Part shown: positions 23,769 through 37,470 of the stretch, one piece after another
Numbering within the stretch: the first letter of the stretch is position 1
How the letters are laid out: the number at the start of each line of letters is the position of its first letter
Assembly (NCBI GenBank): GCA_004154925.1
Contig: QJNS01000003.1
Span: 62,001-126,000 of the forward strand
Source of the DNA: Monosporascus cannonballus
Lineage: Eukaryota; Ascomycota; Sordariomycetes; Xylariales
Direction of reading: 5' to 3'
Length of the DNA: 64,000 nt
Notes under the pieces: model-generated
Seen by the model: the letters and a program-made list of their open reading frames with translations, nothing else
Told to the model about the DNA's origin: nothing
The model's database searches: none
Position numbers and translations under genes: made by a program

Positions 23769-26700
23769 TGTTATAAATTTGTATTTTATAATATCGTCTG
23801 ATATTAAGCAATATTAATTAACATTATATTTATTAGCAAACAGCCCGAAAAGCCTATTTAGCAGATCTTTAATTACCCGGATACTGAAATGGAATCCGAA
23901 AAGAAAACAGAAAAACCTTATCTTTTTCGCAAAACAATTCTTTAACGTTGAAATATTGTAAACGAACGCATTATTCAATTTTAGAAAAATAATAATAATT
24001 TTACGACGTCTTATTAAAGTGTTTATAAAAAACTTTAAAAAAAGAAAAATTTCTAAAGCCAAAAAACATTTTCAAATAAGCCAATTTATGAAGCTATATT
24101 TCACCAATGAAATAAGAAAGGTTTTTAATATTTTATGCCAGAATTTTTCGACGGAATTTTATTTAAGTTATAATTATTTTTAACTTAATATTAAATATAT
24201 TTCGAATATTTTCATGTTCGATTAATTAAGTTTTTTATATTAATTAAATTTGTAATTAAATAATTTATTAAAAATATAAATCTTTAATGCGAACCCGCTA
24301 TAAGAAAATATATTATTTTATTTATCGAAGGATTAAATCCAAAACTCATACCCATTTATAATGATTACGAATTATTTAAATAAATATAAATAAAGGTTTT
24401 CAAATTAATAAACGAAAAAAGAAAAGCCGAAATATAAATTTAATAATTAAAAATAAAAAGAATTAATATTTAATTACGATAATACGTTAATTTAATTAGC
24501 AGTTAAAATAAAATAAGGATAAAAACCATTAATATTTAAGTTTTTTAAGTTTAATCGGCCTAAATATTTGTCGAATTTTATTGTTATAATAATTAAAATT
24601 AACGATCGATAATACGTAAAACGTATTAAAAGTATTAAAGAAAGAAATAATAATAAATCTTAATATATAGTTAATATTAACGTTTTTCAACCTAATAATA
24701 TTTTTTTACAGTATAAACCTAATGTTTATAGAATTAGAAATTATTTATAAGAAAGATTAGAATTAAATTAAATATTATAATCACAACAAAATAAGATATA
24801 AAGCAGCATAATACAAAACATTTAAAAGGCGCCGTTAAAATAATTAAAAATTAATACCTAAAAATTAATCCAGAAAAAGGTAAAAGAATAAAAGTAAATT
24901 TATTAACACAATTTAACCTAAATATATATTAGATCCCTTATAACAAAAAATATAATAAGAGTTATTACGATAGAGAATTCAACGAAAAATACGAAAAGCC
25001 AAAAAACAAACTTAATAAATATTGCAAATTTAATAAAAAATATTATAAAAGTTATTACGAAAATATTAAGATTAAATAAAACAAATTTGTCCCGAAACCC
25101 CCGATCGATACGGCAAAATATATGTTATATGTTATCGAAGACGAAAATATCCCGATTACGAAAAATAAAAAATATATATTTACTTATAAATTACTCGTAT
25201 ATAATATACGAGATTTAATTTTTCAAACCGTACCGGAAATAACAAAAACGATAAGTAATAATATTAATATTTTCAATTTATAACTCCAGAAAAGTTTTAA
25301 CAATTAGCGGAAAGAAAATATTTACCCGAAAAAAATAATATCCATAAAAAAGCATTTTTTATTATTTCCAATACTATAATTATTAAACGGAAAAAAAGTT
25401 AATTTAACGTATAATAAAAAAAGTAATACTAAGAAGTTATTACGTATTTTCATTTTCAATTAATATTTATTACGGAGTTTTATAAAAGTAATTATTAAAG
25501 AAAAAATACGTTAATATATAAAAGATTTCAGGAACTATAATTAAAACGACGTATATTGGGATACAATCGTAAGAATAAAAGAATAGTTTATTCGATAAAG
25601 AAAACAGTTATAATAAATTTAAAAGTAATTAATAAAATGTCAAAAAATAGTAGGCCGATAATAACAATAAATATAATAAGTTAACGCATTAAACACAAAA
25701 AATATAAATAAAGTTCGATAAATTCAAACAAAAATTAAAAGAAAAAAGTTATTTATAAAAAAGCTACAAAATAACGAAACCAGAAAATATTAAAAGGAAT
25801 TTTGAAAAAAGGTTCTAAACGTAATAATAAAAAACGTTAATAATTTTATTACGTTAGATAGACGAATCGTTACATATTAATATACTACAATGATGGATTA
25901 CGGAGCTTTAGGTAAGAAGTATATTGCATTAATTATGGTAAATAAGTTTAAATTGTTATAAAAATCTAAATTAAAACATTAAATAGTAATAAATATAAAA
26001 AGTTAGGAATTTCTTTACGATAATGGGAAAATTATATACAACATTAGTTATTTCGAGATTTCTCCTTAAAAATAATATTAAATAAAATTTGCGATATTAT
26101 TTTTTTAAGGAATTACGATATAAATTTAGAATTATTATGAATATGTTAATACGAAATTTTAATGAATAATAAAATCTGCTAAACAAAGTTTATTTTATTT
26201 TCTATTAATAAAGGTAAAAAAGAAGAAATTAAGATTTAAATATTCGATTAATATATATAATAAGAGCAGATATAAAATATAACAGAAACCATATAATTTA
26301 TAAGGATAAGATATAAGAAAGAAACGAGCACCAAATAAATATAACGTATTATTATTATTATTAAAACGAAATTAAAGTCATTAAATCAAAGTTTAAAATA
26401 ATAATAACCTTAAGAATTAAAGACATTAATTAACATATTATTATAATATTATAAATATAAGTAATTTTATAAACAGATATTCGATACGAAATTATTAGAA
26501 TATAGCATATAAAATTAGAAAATAATTTTTAATAAATTATCTTTAACGAAGTTTTACTTTATTTATAATCTTAATAAAAACCAATGACGTATTTTTAAAA
26601 AATAACTGGGAAATCGGCTATAAAAAATAAAGTTGATTTTCGATATTATTGCAAAACATGTTTTATTTTTTGTACTAAAAAAAACAGAAAGTTGTAACTT

Positions 26701-29700
26701 ATAATTAAGTATCAATAATTAAACAATATTATTACTAAAAATCGAACGTTATTATCCCTAATTAAGGAAATATAAAGCCAATTTTACTAATCTAAATAAT
26801 TTATAATATTCGATCTTAAAAATAAATATAACGTTATTAAGATAAAAAAGGATATAAATAAAAAATAATTTTTAAAACGAAAGACAGATTATTTAAGTAT
26901 TGAGTTACGTTAATAGGATTTACGAACGTATTAATAACTTTTTAACGGATGGTAAATTATGTATTTTGAAAATACCTTAATATTTTCGTCATTTACTATC
27001 TCGACGACACTTTCATTTTTTTAGAAACGGAAAAAATATACGTAAAATACGTTTATAAGGTTCTTTCAGCTTTATAAGGCGTAAAACTATTTAGTAACGT
27101 AAAAAAAATTAATTTTATAAACAGAAAATACAATATCTGAAATATATTATTATTTTAGTACATATTAACATAACTCTCATGAAAATCGGTATAATTGTAA
27201 AATAATTAACGTTATTAATAATTTAAAACGTAGAGGTAGTTTTTGGATTTGCGAATTATTAGAGAAGAGATATTCGAAATTTTAACAAAATAATTATAAT
27301 TTTAACGAACCTTACGAAAAAGAGTGTTAAATAAACGTTTAATAGAGGAAAGGCATTATAGGATATTAAGAATATAATTACTAGCAAATTAATATTAATT
27401 ATATACACTTTAAATTACCTCGTTAAATTAAAAACCGATATTTAAAATTACGTATTAAACATAATAATCGGGTAATAAAATACTTAAGGTAAATAATACC
27501 TTATAATATTTTTTTCGTATAAATTAAAAAGAATAAACCTTAATTACGGTATCCTAAATAAGCAATTTATAGTTGTTATTATAGCATCTCGAAAATTTAA
27601 ACATTTCTGAAAAGAAAATTTGGACCAGGTTAAAGTTTATATAGATTATTAAAATTTTACCCGATTTATTACGACTAGGGAATTTATAAAACGATAATTA
27701 AAATACGTAAAGAAATTAGCGAACTTCCTCTTCGTTATTATCTATAGGAAAGGTTCAGAAAGTGGTAAAACAAATACCTTAAGTAAGCGATTAAATTTTT
27801 AAAAAAGAATCATTAAAATTAATTATATAATTTTTCATATTATCATAAAGAAACAATTACGTTTACGACAAATTATGACAATTCGAATAATACCTTTCGA
27901 TATATATTAGAAAATGCAACAGTTTAATGAGGGTTTTTTAGGAAACCAAAAAATAAATAAAATATAGGTTTTAAACAAATACGGAAAGGATCTAATATGA
28001 AATAGATTTAAATATTAGCTATATAGATATTTAAGGATTTACAAAACTTTAAAACGGTTTTAACGTATAAATTCCTCTTTTTAAAAAAATTAACGGTATA
28101 AAAAATTATATAATAATACGATATTTGCGCCAAAGCAAAGGCTCGACGACACAAACTATACGGAAAATTACAGCCATTACCAGTCGCAAACCAATTATGG
28201 TATTTAGTTATATTCGACTTTAATACTAAATTTCTTATATTATAAAATTTGGTTACGAAAATATATTATCATAATATATTCGGAATTATCCACCAATTTA
28301 CGAAATTTCCTTTTTTTTACCATATTATAAAGATATAAATGCCGAACAAATAGTATATGTTTGCTTTAAATATATTTTTAACATTTATATTTTATTAATA
28401 GAAATTGTTTTATATAAAGTATGAATATTTGTATTTAAATTTTAACAAAGCTTAATAATATAAATCGGCCTAAATCATAAATTATTTAACTACTTTAAAT
28501 TTTAAATAAATAATTAAATAAAACGAGTAAATAGAATTTAAAAAATTGATTTACTATATTAAAGTAATTACAAACAAAACAACTGTGTTAAAAAATTATT
28601 AATCGTATAACTAACTTATAATATTATTTATTACGAAAGCATTGAAACTATATTAACAAATACAAATTTTGGTTTTATTCCAGACATTTATAAAGAAATA
28701 CGGAATAATGGTCCGACCAATATTAAAATAATCCTTACGTTAAAATAACTACAATAGCTATATTAAAAGATAGAAATAAAACTAGAATTCGTTAAAAATT
28801 AAATAAACAAATATTATAATTAGAGAAAGTTTAAAGAATTAATTTCGAATAAGGGGAAATAGTTTTTTTTACTTTCAAAAATATTTACATAAGAGGGCCT
28901 AACAGAAAATTCGATTTTAAATATATCGGCCCATATAGAATTGCTGAAAAAATTCTTATAAAATAATTATAAATTGGAATATTTATTAAAAATCAAACTT
29001 TATCTAATTTTCTACGTTTTCTTATTCGAATTAACAGGAAATATAATTAAGATATATATGGTATAAAACGATATAAAAGTAAAAAACGAATAGGCATAAA
29101 AGGTGAAAAACATTTTTAATATACGAAAACGAAACGGACTTACTTAATACCTAATTAAGTGGAAAAAATACCCGGATTCCGAAAATACATAAAAACCTGC
29201 TAAAAAGCCTATTATCGCCTAATACCTATTAAAAAACTTTTACTAATAATAACGGAATTACCCGAAATAATGGCATTTTAATCTATAAGATTTAAGGAGA
29301 AAAAAATCTTTAATCTACCGTATTTTAATTAATAACATTTATCTTACTTGAAACTTATATTTCGACCATAGATTTTGACCCTAACTACGTTAAAGTATTG
29401 GAATTGTCAAAGGATTAAAAGGTACGATTAATAAGCTTTGTACCCTGGGATTGATAATGCTAATGTTAACAACGTATATAAGAAAAACACGCAAAAGTAT
29501 CGGATAAAGATTTTTCAGCCGTTAGTTTTTTCTTTTTTAATCTTTTCGATTTTGCGATATAACGATTAATCATGAAAATAAGGACTTTTGTCCCGTCGTA
29601 CGAAGGACCTTGACGAACATATTCGTTATAACGAAAAACCCCGTCCATTATTTGGCAATTAAATTATTTAGCAAAATAAAAAGAACAAAATATCGCGTTA

Positions 29701-29801
29701 AAACCTTCGAATTCAATTAAATTAACCAGGGCAAGTCGTTATTCGGATTTGCGAAAACGACGCTTAAATATACCGGAAAACATATTAAATGGATGCAGAA
29801 A
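23769..29801 (+). pseudogene. First F1 body of the array: gag-pol remnant
   Basis: On the plus strand gag runs from about 23800. The protease motif D-Y-G-A at 25896-25907 is D-C-G-A with Cys to Tyr. RT is around 26500-27300 with YLDD intact at 26997-27008. Integrase is at about 27900-28400. The chromodomain near 29100-29200 reads YLIKWKKYPDSENT. The body has the canonical F1 order and length. The 3' end holds the antisense ORF described separately and abuts the middle LTR. Confidence 0.8.
29212..29783 (-). pseudogene. Antisense zinc-cluster ORF, first body of the array
   Basis: An ATG at 29783, only 19 bp from the adjoining LTR, opens a basic N-terminus. Then comes the six-position pattern: C-S-F-Y, six residues, C, eight residues, Y-N-E-Y, six residues, Y. 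This equals C-x2-C-x6-C-x8-C-x2-C-x6-C with four Cys changed to Tyr, followed by D-G-T as in other copies. Downstream is a Lys/Glu-rich stretch (SKRLKKKKLTAEKSL). The C-terminal tail overlaps the antisense of the chromodomain end and stops near 29212. The pattern is that of fungal Zn2Cys6 clusters, which bind DNA; the function here is inferred only. The frame contains indels and stops. Confidence 0.65.
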
Positions 29802-30175
29802 TGTTACGACCTAACAAGCTCCGGCCTCAAGAAACGGTCAAAGAGGGATCATACGGGCCACCCCTCGGGTTACCTAACGGTGATCACCCCCAAGCCAGTG
29901 ATTATCGGTGATCAAAGGTGATCTTAAGTAATTATAATTATTATAGGCTACGTAACCAAAAGTGATTAAGATAAAAGGAAAAAAAATATATACGCTTATT
30001 ATTTTCATAATTGAAATAATTTTAATTTGCAATATAATATCGTTACTTAAGATATTTTTGGAATTACGAAATATAATACGATTATTATATTTATTATTTA
30101 ATGTCCTATAATATTTTTATTAATATAAATTCGTATAATTAAAGTTTAATACATAATTAAAATGTTTAGTTATTA
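29802..30175 (+). repeat. Middle LTR of the tandem array (U3 type B)
   Basis: Starts TGTTACGACCTAACAAGCTCC and carries GGTGATCACC-like repeats (GTGATCA words at 29880-29925). It has the TATA-like ATATATACG near 29987 and ends near 30175 with a decayed GCCGTCACA. It shares U3 with the right LTR of the array and with F1-d. Confidence 0.8.
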
Positions 30176-33100
30176 AAGGTTTTAAGTTTTTATTTAGTAA
30201 TACCGTCAAATTCTAAATAATATTAATTAATACCATATTTACTAGCAAACAGCCCGAATAACTTATTTACCAGATTTTTAATTATCTGGGTATGAAAATG
30301 GAATCCGAGAAAAAAAAGAAAAAACCTTGTCTTTGTCGCAAAGAAATTGTTCGATGATTAAATGCCATAAATAAACATATTTTTTAACTTGAAAAAGATA
30401 ATAATAATCTTGTGATATCCTTTTAAACTGCTTATAAAGAACTTAAAGAAAGGGGAAAAACTCCTATAACTAGGAAACTTTTTTAAATAAAGTAAGTTAT
30501 TTAATTAAATTCTATCAAAAGTTAAAAAAATCTTTAAAATTTTTAAGCTAGAAATATTCAACGGAATTTTAACCAAATGTTTATTATTTTTAACATAATG
30601 CCGAACATATTTTAGCTGTTATTGTATTTAATATATTACGTGTATTATATGAGTTAAATTCGTAATTAAATAATGTACAGGAAATACGGCTATTTAGTTT
30701 AAATCCGTTTTAAGAAAATATAGTATTTTATTAGTTAAAAAACAAAATCCAAAAATAATATAAATTTACAAAACTTACGAATAATTCAAACTAATATTAA
30801 CGCAAATGTTCGAAAAAATAAATGAAAAAATAAAAGCCGAAACATAAATCCAATAATTACGTTAAAACGGATTGATATCTAGTTACGGCAATATACTAGT
30901 TTAATTAATAGCTAAATTAAATTAAAAAAATATTAATAATTAAATTTTTCGACGGCTTCAAAATATGAAAAAAGGTTTAGGTTTAATCGGCCTAATTATT
31001 TGTCGGATTATATCGTTATAATAATTAAGATTAATAATCGATAATACGTATAACGTATTAAAATCATTAAGAAATAATAACAAATCTCAATATATAATTA
31101 ATATTAGCGTTTTTTGACGTAATAATATTTCTTACCGCATAGAACCAGGATTTATGGAATTAAAAGTTCCTTATAAAAAGGATTAAAACGAAATTAAGTG
31201 CTATAATTATAACCAAATAGGATATAGGATATTATAGTATACGGTACCTAAAAAGCCCCGTTAGGACAATTAAAAACCTATACCTAAAGGATAATCTAAA
31301 AAGAATTAAAAAAACGAGACTAAATCCATTAATATAATCTAGGTTAAATATATACCAGGTTCCCTATTGAAAAAGGTTTAATAAAGACCTTTATAATAAA
31401 AGTTTCGAGAAAAATACGAAAAACCAAAAAACTAACGCAAGAAATATTACAAATATAACAACAAGTATTATAAATATAATTATGTAAATATTAAAATTAG
31501 ATAGAAAAATTGTATCCCGGGACCCTTAATCTATATAGCAAAATATACGCTATATACTGTTAACGACGAAAATATCCCGATTACGAAAAATAAAAATACC
31601 ATATTTACGTACGAATTATCCGTATATATTATAAGGAATTCAACATTACAAACTATACCGGAAATAATAAGGATAATAATTAATGGTATCGATAATTTCG
31701 AACCATAACCCAAGAAAAGATCCAGTACTTGGCCAAAATAAAAAGCTGGCCTGAAAAATGATACCTATAAAAAACTCTTTTTATTATTATAAACAATATA
31801 ATTAGCAAACAGAAAGAAGTTAATTTAACGGTTAATAAAATATATTATTAGAAAATTACTACGGATATTTATTTTTATTTAATATTTATTATAAACCCTT
31901 ACGAAAGGAAAGTTATTAAAGAAAATACGTTAATTTACAAAGGATTTTTAAAATAGCAATTAGGACGGCATATAATAAGATATAATTACAAATATAAAAA
32001 ACTAATTTATTTATTAAGAAAAAGAATTGTAACAAAATTCAAAATAATTAATGTAATTCGAAAAACGATGATGCCGACAATAACGACAAATATAATAATT
32101 TAACGTATTAAACGAAAATTAAAAGAAAAAAGTTCTTTATTAAAAAGCCGTAAAATAACGAAATCCAGAAAAATAAAAAAGATTTTCGAAAAATGTTTTG
32201 AACGTAATAATAAAAAAGATTAATAATTTTATTATTTTGGAAATAAAAGTCGGAATATATTAATATACCGCAATGGTGGATTACGGAGTTTTAAACAAAA
32301 ATTATATTATACCGGGTACAATTAATAATTTTAAATTACTATAAAAAGATAAATTAAAATCCTATATGGTAACGATTATCGAAAATTATGAATTCTTTTA
32401 CGATAACGGAAAGATTATGTGCGAAATTAATTATTTCTAATTTTTTATTTAAGGATAATCACAAATAATAAGTTTCAATAGCGTTTTATTTGGGAATTAC
32501 GATATAATCTTAAGATTATTATAAATATACCAATAAAGAATTTTGATTAACGGAAAAACTAGCCAGGTAAAATTCATTTTATTTTCTGTTAATAAATAAA
32601 AAGCAGAAAAATTACAATCTTAATATTCGATTAATAATGGCAATAAATATAGGCATAAGGATATAATAAAATCCATATTACATATAAGGACAAAATATTA
32701 AAAAGAAATAAGTATTAAAAAAATACGACGTATTATGATTATTAAAACAAAATTAAAATAATTAAATAATAATTTAAAATAATAAAAATGATAATGCCGA
32801 AAATTGAAAAATATGATTAATATATTAATATTATATTATAAATATAACAAACTTTTTAGAAAAGAGCTCGATACGAAATTACTAAAATATAACGAATAAA
32901 ATTATGAAATAATCCGTAAGGAAGAATTTTTAATAACGTTTTATTTTATTTACAATTTCAACGAAACAAATCACGTGCTTTTAAAAAATAACTTAAAAAT
33001 CGGCTATAAAAAGGATAAATTCGATTTTTGAAATTACCAGCAAATTGCTTTTTATTTTTCGTACTTAAACAAAATAAGAAATTACGATTTATAATTAATT

Positions 33101-36100
33101 ATTAATAATTAAACAATATTATTATTAAAAATCAGATATTGTTATCCTTAATTACGGAAATCAAAAACCGATATTATAAAACAAAAAGAATCATAAAATG
33201 TAATTATAAAAATAAATATAAATTTTTCAAAATTAAAAGAGGATATAAATAAAAATTAACATTGAAAACGAAATACGAATTATTTAAATATTTAATTATA
33301 TTAATAACATTTACGAACGTTCCAGTAATTTTCTACCAAATAATAAATTTTATATTACGAAAATATCTCGATATTTTTATCATATATTATCTAAACGATA
33401 TTTTTATTTTTTTAAAGCAGAAAGAATATATTCAAAATACATCTATAAAGTTTTTCAAATTTTATAAAACGTAAAGTTATTTATTAACGTAAAAAGAAAT
33501 TAATTTTATAAAGAAAAAATATAAAACTTAGGATATATTATTACCTTATAACATATTAAAATAAATCTTAAAAATTTTTTATATTTATAATGTAACAAAT
33601 ATTAAGGATAATTACGAAAGTACAAATATTTGTTAAATTCTTTATTTGTTATGAAGGATTTATTCGAAATTTAAGTAAATTAATTAAACTTTTAACGAAC
33701 TTTACGAAAGAAATTAAATAAATTTTAAATACGGAAAAAATATTTAAAATATTAGAAATGCAATTATTAAAGAATTAATATTAATTATATATAATTTACA
33801 TTCCCCCATTAAATTAAAAACCGATATTTCGGATTACCCGTTAAACGTAATAACCGGAAAACGAAATAATTAAGGCAAATTATATCTCATTATATTTTTT
33901 CGAATAAATTTAAAGAAAAGCCGAATTTAATTACGGCATTTGAAATAAGAAGTTTATAATTATTATTGTGGTATTTCGAAATTCTCTGCACTTTTCAAAA
34001 GGAAATTTATACCAGGTTAAGATTTATATAAATTATTAAATTTTTACCTCATTTTTTAAGACGAAAAAGTTTATAAAACGATAACTTCTTTATACAAAAG
34101 AATTGACGAATTTCGATTTCGTTATTATTTATAGAAAAGGCGTAAAAAATAACAAAGCATATATTTTAAATAAACGACCAAATTTCGAAAAAAACGTTAG
34201 TTAAAATAAATTATATAATTTTCGATATTACTATAAAAAATATTTACGCTTTCAATAAATTACGATAATTCGGGCAATATTTTTCAATATACATTACAAA
34301 ATTTAGTAGCATAATAACGGTTTCCCAAAACACTAAAACACTAATAAAATATAAATTCTTTTTAAAAAAAAACCAAAAAGATCTAATACGAAAAATATAC
34401 GAATATCAATTATACGGATATCTAGGAATCCATAAAAGCCTAAAACTGTTTTAACATATATATTTTTTTCTGAAAAAAAAATTAATAATATAAACGGTTA
34501 TACGGTAATACGATATGTACGCCAAGGCGAAAACTCGACGACATAAATTATACGGAAAATTACAATTATTATTAATTGCAAAATAATTATAATATTTAAT
34601 TATATTAGATTTTATTATTACACCTTTTATGTTAAATAATCCAGTTACAAGAATATATTACGATAAACTTTTCGTAATCTTTAACCGATTTACGAAATGT
34701 TTTTACTTTTTACTATATTACGGACAAATAAACGCCGAACAAATAATATATATTTTTTTAAAAAGCTTTTTTAAGATATACAGATTATTTAAAAAAATAT
34801 TTTAAATGAAAGATCGATATTTATATCGAAGATTTGGCAAAGTCTAATAACATAAATCGGCCTAAATTATAGGTTATTATTTACTTTATTTAAACCTTAA
34901 ATAAATAAATACATCGAATAAATAACTTAAATTATAAAGCTTTATTTACGGTATTATATAAATTAGAAATAAAATAAGTTAATTAAAAGTTATTAAATGT
35001 ATAATTAGATTATAATAGTATTTCTTAAGAAAATATTAAAATAATGTTAATAAATGTAAATTTTGGCTTTTTTTAAGATTTGCAAAAAATATGTAACGAC
35101 GGTCCAATTAATCTTAGGGTAATTTTTACGTTAATATAATTACATTAATTATACTAAAAAAGAAAAATAAAATTAAAATTCGTACATAAATAAATAAATA
35201 AATATTATAATTAAAAGAAGTTAAAAAAATTAATTTTAAAAAAGAAAAAAAATATTTAAATAAAACGACCTAATAAAGGAGTCGTTTTCAAATATATCGG
35301 TTTATATAAAATTATTAAAAAAATCTCGGAAAACAATTATTTATTAAAGGTTTTACCAAAAATCAATTTTTTTTTAGTTTTTCATATTTTTTTATTCCAA
35401 TTAATAACAGATATAATTAAGGCATATACTGTATAAAACGATATGGAAATAAAAAACGAATAAGCATACGAAATAAAAAAAGTTTTTAATATACGAAAGC
35501 AAAACAGATTTACCTAATACCTAATTAAATAAAAAAAATATCCGGATTCCGAAAACACTTAGAAACCGGCTAAAAACCTTATTAACACCTAACGTTTATT
35601 AAAGAACTTTTACTAACAATAACGGGCGCGTCCCAATCGACAGCCGGCCAGTCGATAACCGAAATATCGGGCCAATCGGCCGCAACCTGCGTTAACGTAA
35701 TAGCCGTAACGGCGGCCTCCAACTATTTCTATTCCTAAAGTTTTTATTCCTTTAATTTATATAGAGATTAAAACTTACGTTATACCATAATAATGTCTTT
35801 TAAACGAATTAACGCTGTTTGCTTATACAAACTAATAAAACGAAAAAAAGCTTTTTTTATATTTTTTTAATAACAACGTTAAGCTTTAAGATCAAGCCAT
35901 TAAAACTTTAATAATTATTTTTTCACAAACGCTTTTTCCTATTCCAAATATTAATGCTTTCGATAAATATTTTGCAAAAAGAAAATTGGCATATCGGTAA
36001 AATTATAAAACCGGTTTTAATTAATATATTCCTTATACTTTAAAACGGTTTCCATTATTTTATACCTTATGTTTTTCATAAAATAATGAAAGTAAGGCAT

Positions 36101-36280
36101 AATGTCGTACCCGAATTCGTCGAAGGCTTTTACGAAATTAGCACGACGAACAGTACAAAAACGAAAAACACGACAAATCTTAAAAACACGAAACAACATA
36201 ATTAAGAACAAAAAAGGGGTTACTTACTAAGCAAAAAAAAAAGAAATCTTAAAGGCAAATTTTTAAGAAAAGGGAAATCG
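30176..36280 (+). pseudogene. Second F1 body of the array: gag-pol remnant
   Basis: The order is the same as in the first body. Protease D-Y-G-V at 32279-32290 is followed by NKNYIIPGT. RT has YLND at 33388-33399 inside a short open stretch (33262-33474). Integrase is at about 34250-34800. The chromodomain is around 35480-35580. A purine tract AAGAAAAGGGAAATCG (36265-36280) precedes the 3' LTR. It is heavily RIPed throughout and no frame is functional. Confidence 0.8.
35582..36199 (-). pseudogene. Antisense zinc-cluster ORF, second body of the array (206 codons)
   Basis: From ATG 36199 to a stop at 35582 is exactly 206 codons, one less than the F1-d copy. The N-terminus is basic (FRVFKICRVFRFCTVRRANF), then KAFDEFGYDIMP leads into the cluster. 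All six metal positions are Tyr here (Y-x2-Y-x6-Y-x8-Y-x2-Y-x6-Y), that is, every TGT/TGC has become TAT/TAC. The rest is a Lys/Glu-rich region and the tail AADWPDISVIDW...VDWDAPVI. The start codon is 82 bp from the 3' LTR, so transcription would have to begin in or near that LTR and run against pol. Confidence 0.7.
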
Positions 36281-36656
36281 TATTATGACCTAACAAACTC
36301 CGGCCTCAAAAAACGGTTAAACAGGGATTATATAAGCCATCCCTAGGGTTACGTAACAGTAATCACCGCCAAACCAGTAATTACCGATAATTAAACATAA
36401 TCCTAAATAATCATGACTATTACCAATTAGGTAATCAGAAATAATTAAACCAAAAGAACAAAGAATATATACGCTTATTATTTGCATAATTTAAATAGTT
36501 TTAGCTTGTAATATAACATCGTTACCCAAGGCACCCTTGGAATTACAAGACGTAACACGATTACTATATCTGTTGCTCAGAATCCCACTATACTTCTGCC
36601 AACATAAACCCGTACGACTAAGGTTTAATAGTTGATTGAACCCCCTAGCCGTCACA
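36281..36656 (+). repeat. Right LTR of the tandem array (U3 type B)
   Basis: Starts TATTATGACCTAACAAACTCC and ends CTAGCCGTCACA. TATATA is at 36466-36471, and AGCTTGTAA starts 37 bp further on at 36503. It is followed by the target duplication GTTTA. Confidence 0.85.
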
Positions 36657-36661
36657 GTTTA

Positions 36662-37070
36662 ACCAATTATTAAACCTTAATCGTACGAGTTTATATTACT
36701 AAAAGTATTGTAGGATTTTAAGTAATAAATATAATAACGTATTATATCTCGTAATATCAAAGATACATTAGGTAACGAATTATTATTGCAAGTTAACACT
36801 ATTTAAGCTGTAAAAATAACAAATATATATATATTTAACTATTATGATTTGTATTATTATGTTTTCGTAATGATTTTCATAATTCTAACTTTCGTAAATT
36901 TCGCAATAATTCCAATAATCCTAATTTTCGTGGATTTTGTAATAATCCTAATGATCCTAACTCTCGTGGATTTCGTAATGATCCCAATGATCCTATCACG
37001 TGACCCTTTTATCTCTTGCTCCACTTGTCTTAACTGTTTCTAGATGCGCTAAGGATGTTGGGCTATAACA
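36662..37070 (-). repeat. Remainder of the F1-Y 5' LTR
   Basis: After GTTTA the LTR of F1-Y continues with the common F1 block (AACCAATTATTAAACC...) and ends GGGCTATAACA at 37070. Its U3 is yet another type, with a 36-bp tandem repeat. The bases after it, ATAAG, find no partner because the other end of F1-Y is lost. Confidence 0.75.
36864..37001. repeat. 36-bp tandem repeat, nearly four units, in the U3 of the F1-Y LTR
   Basis: Units begin at 36864, 36900, 36936 and 36972, each starting TTCGTAATGAT-like and containing CAATGATCCTAA. The rightmost units are least RIPed. Tandem arrays in U3 often hold enhancer sites. The short open frame across it (36849-37043) is a by-product of the 36-bp periodicity, not a gene. 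Confidence 0.7.
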
Positions 37071-37097
37071 ATAAGTCTTTTTACCGAACGTATTTTT

Positions 37098-37470
37098 TAT
37101 TAAGACCTAACCAAGAAGGGGTTTCGGAAACGGTCATTTGGTAACCGAAACGCGACGCAAGTGGGTCGAAGTTACGTAATATGGACCCGGAGTGATCTAA
37201 AGGATTTAACGGGATCCATGCAGTTATCCGATATAGATGCGGAATAATCCAAAGGATTTAACGGGATCTATAAGAAGATATATACGTTTATTATTCCCAT
37301 AGTTTAGATAGCCTTAGTTTGTAATAAAATATCGTTACCTAGGATATTTTTAATATTACGAAACGTGATATGAATTATTATATTTATTGCTTAAATTTTT
37401 ATAATACTTTTATAAATATAAATCTGTACAATTAAGGTTTAATAATGGGTTAAACCGCCGAAGGGTTATA
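37098..37470 (+). repeat. 5' LTR of F1-C (U3 type C, two 53-bp units)
   Basis: Starts TATTAAGACCTAACCAAG and ends AAGGGTTATA (decayed GTCACA). It contains two copies of a roughly 53-bp unit with GGAGTGATCTAAAGGATTTAACGG, then the TATA-like ATATATACG near 37280. Confidence 0.8.

Larger units (their letters stand above)
23416..36656 (+). mobile_element. Tandem F1 array: LTR-body-LTR-body-LTR in one insertion site
   Basis: Outer ends TG (23416) and CA (36656) are flanked by the same target duplication GTTTA (23411-23415 and 36657-36661), so the whole 13.2 kb behaves as one insertion. Inside are three LTRs (23416-23768, 29802-30175, 36281-36656) and two F1 bodies, each with gag, protease, RT, integrase, chromodomain on the plus strand and the antisense zinc-cluster ORF on the minus strand. 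The first LTR has a different U3 from the other two. Bases flanking the middle LTR (AGAAA) are not duplicated at the right end, which argues against two independent insertions. Confidence 0.8.

Noticed and set aside
23814..24062. 82-codon open frame on the minus strand
   Set aside because: It is antisense to the F1 gag N-terminus, which is the conserved reading across copies.
36849..37043. Hydrophobic 64-residue open frame with internal repeats
   Set aside because: It only reflects the 36-bp tandem repeat of the F1-Y LTR, whose period is a multiple of three.
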